Assembly (NCBI GenBank): GCA_014804185.1
Contig: JAAVAG010000045.1
Location: forward strand, 1-10,909
Length of the DNA: 10,909 bases
Source of the DNA: Lachnospiraceae bacterium
GTDB lineage: Bacteria; Bacillota; Clostridia; Lachnospirales; Lachnospiraceae
Reading direction: 5' to 3'
In this document: in pieces, positions 7,934-10,909 of the stretch
Layout of the letters: every line of letters starts with the position of its first letter
How positions within the stretch are numbered: the first letter of the stretch is position 1
Notes under the pieces: generated by a model
What the model was told of the DNA's origin: nothing
Database searches by the model: none
The model's input: the letters and a program-made list of their open reading frames with translations, nothing else
Program-made: the position numbers and the translations under genes

Positions 7934-8158
7934 TTAGCAACCCATTTTACTTTCTACAAACTCTGTCAGGTCTCCCACTGTCTCCACTTTCTGGTCCAGT
8001 TCGATTTCAATGCCCAGTTCATCCTCCAGATTCATGAGCAGTTCCACAGTGTCAAGTGAATCTATACCCAGTTCCGTAAATGTGCTCTCCCTGCGGATGT
8101 CTTCGGCATTACAGCCTGTTCTGTCTGCGATAACCTTTGCAATTGTTTCAAATACCAT
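7934..8158 (-). CDS. acpP: Acyl carrier protein
   Basis: 74-residue acidic ACP, first gene of the operon. The phosphopantetheine attachment site is Ser34 in ELGIDSLDTVELLMNLED, the standard DSL motif at the start of helix II. The rest, starting MVFETIAKVIADRTG and ending ETVGDLTEFVESK, matches the four-helix ACP fold. It carries the growing acyl chain between FabD, FabF, FabG, FabZ and FabK, after a holo-ACP synthase encoded elsewhere adds the prosthetic group. The ATG at 8158 has a near-perfect AAGGAGG 9 nt upstream, the strongest ribosome binding site in the operon, consistent with the high demand for ACP. Confidence 0.96.
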   Translation of the reverse strand: MVFETIAKVIADRTGCNAEDIRRESTFTELGIDSLDTVELLMNLEDELGIEIELDQKVETVGDLTEFVESKMGC

Positions 8159-8208
8159 GATCTTTTGCCTCCTTAAAATTTGTGCGGCCCTTTACTGCCT
8201 TTTGGCCC

Positions 8209-8214
8209 ATTATA
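8209..8214 (-). promoter_or_regulatory. Probable promoter -10 box of the FASII operon
   Basis: A perfect TATAAT on the minus strand, about 50 nt upstream of the acpP start, leaves a short leader that ends in the strong AAGGAGG site. At the usual 17-bp distance the -35 hexamer would be ACAGAT, a poor match to TTGACA, and no TGn extension is present. The promoter therefore probably needs an activator, or is driven through the GGAAC repeats just upstream. Confidence 0.6.
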
Positions 8215-8218
8215 AACC

Positions 8219-8262
8219 GCGCGGGTTCCCCATCTGTTCCACTACGGTTCCACAGGCGTTCC
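8219..8262 (-). repeat. Four GGAAC direct repeats at exact 11-bp period upstream of the FASII promoter
   Basis: On the minus strand GGAAC occurs four times, occupying 8262-8258, 8251-8247, 8240-8236 and 8229-8225. Each repeat starts exactly 11 nt after the last, and the first three are preceded by T (TGGAAC). The 6-nt spacers differ in sequence, so this is a phased motif array, not a simple tandem duplication. The array runs across the -35 position into the spacer before TATAAT, roughly -60 to -23 from the expected start site. Spacing near one helical turn suggests cooperative binding of a regulator on one DNA face. The factor is not identified; the motif differs from what I know of FapR and FabT sites. 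GGAAC also resembles the -35 core of some ECF sigma promoters, but no matching -10 is seen. Confidence 0.6.
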
Positions 8263-8267
8263 AAAAT

Positions 8268-8310
8268 TAAAAAAGACCATTTTATCGAAAATTATTCAAT
8301 AAAATAGTCT
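8268..8310 (-). terminator. Rho-independent terminator of the Rpn-family gene
   Basis: On the minus strand AGACTATTTTAT (8310-8299), a 13-nt loop and ATAAAATGGTCT (8285-8274) form a 12-pair stem with one G-U pair, followed by six T residues and then AATTTT. It begins 33 nt after the stop of the Rpn-family gene and ends just before the GGAAC array, so it should insulate the FASII promoter from transcription arriving from upstream. The stem is AT-rich, hence of moderate strength. No T-run follows on the plus strand, so it is one-directional. Confidence 0.7.
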
Positions 8311-8342
8311 ATGACTCTGCCTTATGAAATTTGTGGGGCATT

Positions 8343-9341
8343 TTATGCCAAGGCTGCACCCAAAACCTCCGTATCAAAAATTTCTTGTGCTTCTTCTGTT
8401 GAAATATCTAAACCATGTTTGATAATTGATATTGCTATTGCTTTATTTTTATCATCTTGATACATCTTCCTTGCTATCTCAATTGTTTTGTTTTTCTCAA
8501 GTTCATCTAAAAACTCACTCATGCTGATCACCTCGCCTTTCATCTCTTTTTTGATGACTTCATTCCTGATGTTTCGATAACGCTCATCCTTTGTATAAGC
8601 ATAAATCATATCCAATGCATCCACCGGATACTTTAACTTTCTAAAATCATGCCTCTTATCAATTTTGCCCTCGGAAAGCACCGTCACAACATCCCTAAAA
8701 TCACTGGTAAATCTGCTCCTGGTTGCCTCGTCCAGATACAGTACATCAAATATCTCCACATCATAATCTTTCATGTGATCCGTAATCTCTGCGATACCAA
8801 AGCCATTCGAAGAATGGTTTGCTGGTACAAGTTCTTTTAGTGACCTCGCTTTGCTCCACCTTGTCCGGGAAAAGTTCAGGATAATCGTAATCACTGGCAC
8901 AAGCCTGAAATCTCCAAGTTTCTCAATGTCCGTCTGTATCCGCTTTACTAACTCTGCACTTCCAATTTCCTGTGCATCCTTCAACAGCCGGTACAAGTTT
9001 CTCTTTTTGTTATTATACTCGTCAAGCTGGCGCTTATACACGGTATAATCATATCCCATTACCCGGACAGGAATTGTCGGGTCAACCGTGGTCTGGTTGC
9101 CGATCCCAAACTCCGCTATCGCAAAATAATTTGCCTCGTCACCTTCTCCATACTCCTTTAGCAAGTCACGCTCCATGGAGCGGAGATTGCCGTCAAAATC
9201 CTCATACGCTGATTCGGGTATCACATCTTTTAATCTGTTTTCATCAATGTAAGGCTTCTCAAATATCAAACCGTTTATAACGTCCGAAAACACGTCATTA
9301 TGGTATAGCATCACTTTTGTTGAAATATCCTGCTCCGCCAA
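8343..9341 (-). CDS. Rpn-family recombination-promoting nuclease / putative transposase (PD-(D/E)XK), probably inactive
   Basis: 332 residues. Similarity to the Rpn/'PD-(D/E)XK nuclease family transposase' group is recognised from KVMLYHNDVFSDVINGLIF (10-27), MERDLLKEYGEG (56-67), FGIGNQTTVDP-IPVRVMGYD (78-98), PVITIILNFSRTRW-KARSLKEL, and the late YDVEIFDVLYLD...F-SDFRDVVTVL block. Known relatives are RecA-independent recombination-promoting nucleases, usually multicopy. The family motif is GIENQ; here it reads GIGNQ, so the expected catalytic Glu is Gly81, while Asp59 and Gln83 remain. That argues for loss of nuclease activity. The start is TTG at 9341, with GGAGG 9 nt upstream; the next ATG (residue 11) would cut into the conserved N-terminus. 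The C-terminal third is helical and charged. It is visibly more AT-rich than the FASII genes, consistent with separate origin. Confidence 0.85.
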   Translation of the reverse strand: MAEQDISTKVMLYHNDVFSDVINGLIFEKPYIDENRLKDVIPESAYEDFDGNLRSMERDLLKEYGEGDEANYFAIAEFGIGNQTTVDPTIPVRVMGYDYTVYKRQLDEYNNKKRNLYRLLKDAQEIGSAELVKRIQTDIEKLGDFRLVPVITIILNFSRTRWSKARSLKELVPANHSSNGFGIAEITDHMKDYDVEIFDVLYLDEATRSRFTSDFRDVVTVLSEGKIDKRHDFRKLKYPVDALDMIYAYTKDERYRNIRNEVIKKEMKGEVISMSEFLDELEKNKTIEIARKMYQDDKNKAIAISIIKHGLDISTEEAQEIFDTEVLGAALA

Positions 9342-9532
9342 GCGGTATCACCTCCCCCGCTGCTTTTAAGAATATTATACAGAGGATCCCCTGTTTTTTC
9401 AATCATAATCTGATTTCCCATTACCTGTATTCTTCCTGCCTCATTGCTTTTTGCGGAAGCAGGGAGCTTTGTTGTCCGCTTCTTCTTTGTCCGCTGGTCT
9501 GCCATTTCCTGCGCCCGCCTTAAAAGCGACAT
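9311..9532 (-). CDS. Small basic hypothetical protein overlapping the Rpn-family start
   Basis: 73 codons, not recognised. The protein is basic at the N-terminus (MADQRTKKKRTTKLPASAKS) and ends SGGGDTAWRSRIFQQK, with no membrane segment or known motif. Its end overlaps the first 31 nt of the Rpn-family gene in another frame, so translation of the two could be coupled. The ATG at 9532 has only a weak GTGG upstream; an alternative ATG at 9505 sits directly after AGGAA. The codon before the first ATG is a TAG that closes an in-frame upstream ORF (9533-9622). It may be a real leader gene of the Rpn unit, a fragment, or chance. Confidence 0.35.
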   Translation of the reverse strand: MSLLRRAQEMADQRTKKKRTTKLPASAKSNEAGRIQVMGNQIMIEKTGDPLYNILKSSGGGDTAWRSRIFQQK

Positions 9533-9622
9533 CTACCACTTATTTAACAATGGTGGCGGCCACCTTTTTTGAATTAAAGACAGACTATAGACTACATTCC
9601 ACCTACTGCTACTTTCATTCAT
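9533..9622 (-). CDS. Possible 29-residue upstream ORF with a strong ribosome binding site
   Basis: Minus-strand ORF starting MNESSSRWNVVYS and ending LLNKW before TAG. It has GAGAGGTG 8 nt upstream, better placed than the site of the following ORF. The TAG is followed immediately and in the same frame by the ATG of the 73-codon ORF (TAGATG), so the two could be one gene split by an amber codon or a reinitiation pair. The composition (WPPPLLNKW) gives no family hint. Low confidence. Confidence 0.25.
   Translation of the reverse strand: MNESSSRWNVVYSLSLIQKRWPPPLLNKW
9552..9570 (+). terminator. Possible small plus-strand terminator hairpin
   Basis: GGTGG-CGG-CCACC followed by six T residues has the form of a short GC-rich intrinsic terminator on the plus strand. 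The stem is only 5 bp with a 3-nt loop. No convincing plus-strand gene ends here, so it may be a relic of an element boundary, or it may shield the plus-strand promoter at 9655 from read-through. It also overlaps the small minus-strand ORF at 9533-9622. Confidence 0.35.
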
Positions 9623-9654
9623 CGAATGTTCACCTCTCATTCACAAAGATATCA

Positions 9655-9683
9655 TTGACATTAGTAGGAACCTACATTATAAT
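9655..9683 (+). promoter_or_regulatory. Consensus sigma-70/SigA promoter of the lipoprotein unit
   Basis: TTGACA (9655-9660), a 17-bp spacer and TATAAT (9678-9683): both hexamers match the consensus exactly at optimal spacing. It points at the 47-codon ORF and the lipoprotein gene. Such a strong promoter would be near-constitutive unless blocked, which fits the dyad repeats that cover it. Confidence 0.8.
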
Positions 9684-9698
9684 TATGTAGGAAGCTAC
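9664..9698 (+). promoter_or_regulatory. Probable operator: paired GTAGGAA(C/G)CTAC repeats around the -10 box
   Basis: GTAGGAACCTAC (9664-9675) lies in the promoter spacer and GTAGGAAGCTAC (9687-9698) just after the -10; they start 23 bp apart and differ at one base. The first is itself a perfect dyad (GTAGG-AA-CCTAC). In addition CCTACAT (9671-9677) and ATGTAGG (9685-9691) form an inverted repeat centred on TATAAT. A dimeric repressor binding here would cover the -10 and spacer. The central region also reads TATAAT on the minus strand, so the site might serve divergent transcription toward the Rpn unit, although no good minus-strand -35 is seen. The regulator family cannot be named from the site. 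Confidence 0.6.
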
Positions 9699-9713
9699 GA
9701 AATAAGCATCATC

Positions 9714-9857
9714 ATGGGTGTGAACAAGGTTTTGAAGTATTTGTATATGAGTCCCACGAGAACCGCCAGGGTGACGGATATTGAAAGGCACTACTCTCTC
9801 ACCCGCATTCAAAGCCTTTCCAATGCGCGTAGCAAACTCATAGGCTTAGACGGTTGA
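9714..9857 (+). CDS. Unrecognised 47-residue ORF ahead of the lipoprotein gene
   Basis: Reads MGVNKVLKYLYMSPTRTARV, then TDIERHYSLTRIQSLSNARS and KLIGLDG, then TGA. It is basic (many Arg and Lys), with no signal peptide or membrane span, and could form one or two helices. It is the first ORF after the consensus promoter. Its only upstream purine-rich site (AGGAAG) is about 20 nt from the ATG, which is far; an internal ATG at codon 12 is possible. The stop at 9855-9857 is followed directly by the AGGAGG of the lipoprotein gene, 17 nt before its GTG, an operon-like arrangement. I do not recognise the family; a leader peptide, a small DNA-binding protein or a remnant of a larger gene are all possible. 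Confidence 0.4.
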   Translation: MGVNKVLKYLYMSPTRTARVTDIERHYSLTRIQSLSNARSKLIGLDG

Positions 9858-9874
9858 TAGGAGGCGCGGTCACA

Positions 9875-10012
9875 GTGAAAAAAAGAATAATTACTATGCT
9901 GCTTGTACTTACTGTAGTTTTCCCTGCGGGTTGCTCTGCAGACACTGCAAACGATGATACGAGTTCCACCCCCCGAGACAACAAACAGCCCGGAGGCTTC
10001 AACGCCCGATGA
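9875..10012 (+). CDS. Lipoprotein signal-peptide ORF, frameshifted before its domain
   Basis: The GTG at 9875 has AGGAGG about 10 nt upstream and opens a clear lipoprotein signal: MKKRIITMLLVLTVVFPAGC, with a KKR n-region, a hydrophobic core and a cysteine at position 20 for lipidation (-3 is Pro, slightly off the usual lipobox). The reading continues SADTANDDTSSTP and then, after a run of six C (9969-9974), loses the frame and stops at 10010-10012 after 45 residues. Removing one C joins it exactly to the open frame encoding the stalk and FGE-like domain, so this is the true 5' end of the gene that follows. As written, only a truncated lipopeptide would be made. Confidence 0.7.
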   Translation: MKKRIITMLLVLTVVFPAGCSADTANDDTSSTPRDNKQPGGFNAR

Positions 10013-10909
10013 ACCTGCGCAATCCGAAGACCCCAAGGAAGTCGATACCGAACCAAGCACCGACAAGCCGGACGTGGAACTGCCTGCTATCTATCCGGGC
10101 AAAACGGCGGCGGAAAAAAGTAACTATACGGATGCTGACGGTGATACTGCCGTCATACCGGCGCAGTTCACAGTTTCCACAGAGGAAGATGAGCAGACAA
10201 TCCGTACCGGGCTGGTTATCATTGGCCCCGACGAGAGCGAATTTGTATGGGTGCCGACGACAGTCACGCCCCTTTCAGTGCATGACTTCGGCAGCTATTT
10301 CTCTGGCGGCGGTTCGTTGTCAAGCTATTCCGATGAAACAGAATTGGAAACGTATCAGGCTATAGGCGCAAGCGTCGAGAAATACGGCGGCTTTTATATA
10401 GGTCGGTATGAAGCCAGCAAAGGTGCCGACGGTCTGCCCGTCAGCAAGCGGATCACCGTGGGCGACAGCGGCACGATCTGGGTGCAGTTTTCGCCCCAGG
10501 ACACGACGCTGATTTGTGAGCAGCTTTACGCGGACAACGACACGGTACAGGGATTTTTTCCCTGGGGAATCAACTGGGACACCACGCTCCAATGGCTGAT
10601 TGACTCCGGCTGCAAAACGGAAGTGGAGATTTCCAGCGACAGTACGAGCTGGGGGAATTACTCCAACGATTCTTTTTCCGAAGATGCAAGAGGCAGCTTG
10701 ACAGGTCAGTGGGACGAAGCGAAAGCCAACAACATCTATGACCTCGCCGGGAACAACTGGGAGTGGACGCAGGAACGCTGCGGGACGAACTACGTCATGC
10801 GGGGCGGCGGCTACAATCTGATGGGCGGTTCCTGTCCGGGGAACCAGTACCCTGCCGCAATTCGTGATCCTTTGCCGGGAAACGATCATCACCCCAATGT
10901 GACTTTCAG
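9954..10909 (+). CDS. FGE/SUMF1-fold (C-type-lectin-like) surface lipoprotein, 3' end beyond window
   Basis: This frame is open from upstream of 9954 to the window end; an ATG at 9954 exists but has no ribosome binding site, so the natural start is probably the GTG at 9875 reached through the C6 tract. Numbering from 9875 with one C removed, about residues 33-72 are an acidic Pro/Thr/Glu stalk (SPEASTPDEPAQSEDPKE), suited to a tether. From about 112 an FGE-sulfatase/SUMF1-type domain follows: GLVIIGP-ESEFVWVP, VEKYGGFYIGRYEASKG, FPWGINWDTTLQWL, YDLAGNNWEWTQE and VMRGGGYNLMGG...NVTF. The paired catalytic cysteines of true formylglycine-generating enzymes are not seen (a single Cys in GGSCPGN), so a binding role is likelier than catalysis. 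The same fold and C-terminal layout occur in targets of diversity-generating retroelements. Predicted location is the outer face of the cell membrane. Confidence 0.75.
   Translation, partial: MIRVPPPETTNSPEASTPDEPAQSEDPKEVDTEPSTDKPDVELPAIYPGKTAAEKSNYTDADGDTAVIPAQFTVSTEEDEQTIRTGLVIIGPDESEFVWVPTTVTPLSVHDFGSYFSGGGSLSSYSDETELETYQAIGASVEKYGGFYIGRYEASKGADGLPVSKRITVGDSGTIWVQFSPQDTTLICEQLYADNDTVQGFFPWGINWDTTLQWLIDSGCKTEVEISSDSTSWGNYSNDSFSEDARGSLTGQWDEAKANNIYDLAGNNWEWTQERCGTNYVMRGGGYNLMGGSCPGNQYPAAIRDPLPGNDHHPNVTF
9969..9974 (+). repeat. C6 homopolymer at the lipoprotein frame break
   Basis: Six consecutive C residues in the context CCA-CCCCCC-GAG. Five would keep the signal peptide in frame with the stalk and FGE-like domain; six do not. 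The tract is at codon 32 onward, just after the mature N-terminus. It could be a sequencing or assembly error, a fixed mutation, or a slipped-strand on/off switch, although six is short for phase variation. Confidence 0.7.
10794..10909 (+). other. Candidate variable region (VR) of a diversity-generating retroelement target
   Basis: The segment encodes VMRGGGYNLMGGSCPGNQYP, then AAIRDPLPGNDHHPNVTF. This is the C-terminal ligand-facing part of the C-type-lectin/FGE fold, rich in Gly, Asn, Asp, His and Tyr, and it ends in the TF(R) position where known variable proteins have a GFR-like end. In proven cases adenines of a template repeat are randomised at such sites. No template repeat or reverse transcriptase is inside the window, so this is inference from fold and position only. 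Confidence 0.4.

Noticed and set aside
8316..8400. Terminal inverted repeats or target-site duplications around the Rpn gene that would mark an insertion element.
   Set aside because: I found only the terminator hairpin; no matching end repeats could be recognised by eye between the 8270-8340 and 9530-9660 regions.
10009..10365. Plus-strand open frame of 118 codons overlapping the stalk region.
   Set aside because: It is the wrong frame of the lipoprotein gene; its Arg-rich sequence has no motif, and the neighbouring frame stays open to the window end with domain signatures.
10320..10892. Minus-strand open frame of 190 codons at the right end.
   Set aside because: It is antisense to the FGE-like domain, whose frame shows clear motifs (GGFYIGRYEA, YDLAGNNWEWT); the minus-strand translation has none.
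1..10909. tRNA, rRNA or CRISPR array.
   Set aside because: No cloverleaf-like or rRNA sequence and no spaced 25-35 nt direct repeats were seen; the only phased repeat is the short GGAAC array.

Overview
The window looks like a chromosomal segment from a Clostridia-type Bacillota, most likely a Lachnospiraceae relative. This rests on the gene order of a dense type II fatty-acid synthesis (FASII) operon, FabK rather than FabI as the only enoyl-ACP reductase in view, strong AGGAGG-like ribosome binding sites, and an Rpn/PD-(D/E)XK 'transposase' of a kind common in that family. The taxonomic call is inference; no rRNA or tRNA gene is present.

Positions 1-8160 (minus strand, read right to left) hold one tightly packed operon: acpP - fabK - fabD - fabG - fabF - accB - fabZ - accC - accD - accA - acyl-CoA synthetase (cut by the left edge). 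Gaps are 1-46 nt, with overlaps at fabK/fabD (13 nt), fabF/accB (8 nt) and accA/synthetase (4 nt). Together the genes encode the acyl carrier, all four acetyl-CoA carboxylase subunits (malonyl-CoA supply), malonyl transfer, condensation, both reductions and the dehydration. The priming condensing enzyme FabH, holo-ACP synthase and a MarR/FabT- or FapR-type regulator are not in the window. Upstream of acpP is a TATAAT box without a recognisable -35, preceded by four GGAAC motifs at an exact 11-bp period, which I regard as the most notable regulatory signal here.

Positions 8262-9622 (minus strand) are AT-richer and contain an Rpn-family nuclease/transposase gene with a TTG start, an apparently lost catalytic Glu and its own terminator. 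Upstream of it lie one or two small uncertain ORFs in one frame, separated by a TAG codon.

Positions 9655-10909 (plus strand) are a separate transcription unit. A consensus promoter (TTGACA, 17 bp, TATAAT) with dyad repeats around the -10 precedes a 47-codon ORF, then a lipoprotein signal peptide, an acidic/proline-rich stalk and a formylglycine-generating-enzyme (C-type-lectin-like) domain running off the right edge. Signal peptide and domain are in different frames, separated by one extra base in a C6 tract. The C-terminal RGGGY...TF segment resembles the variable region of diversity-generating-retroelement targets, so the sequence just beyond the window is where a template repeat and reverse transcriptase should be sought.
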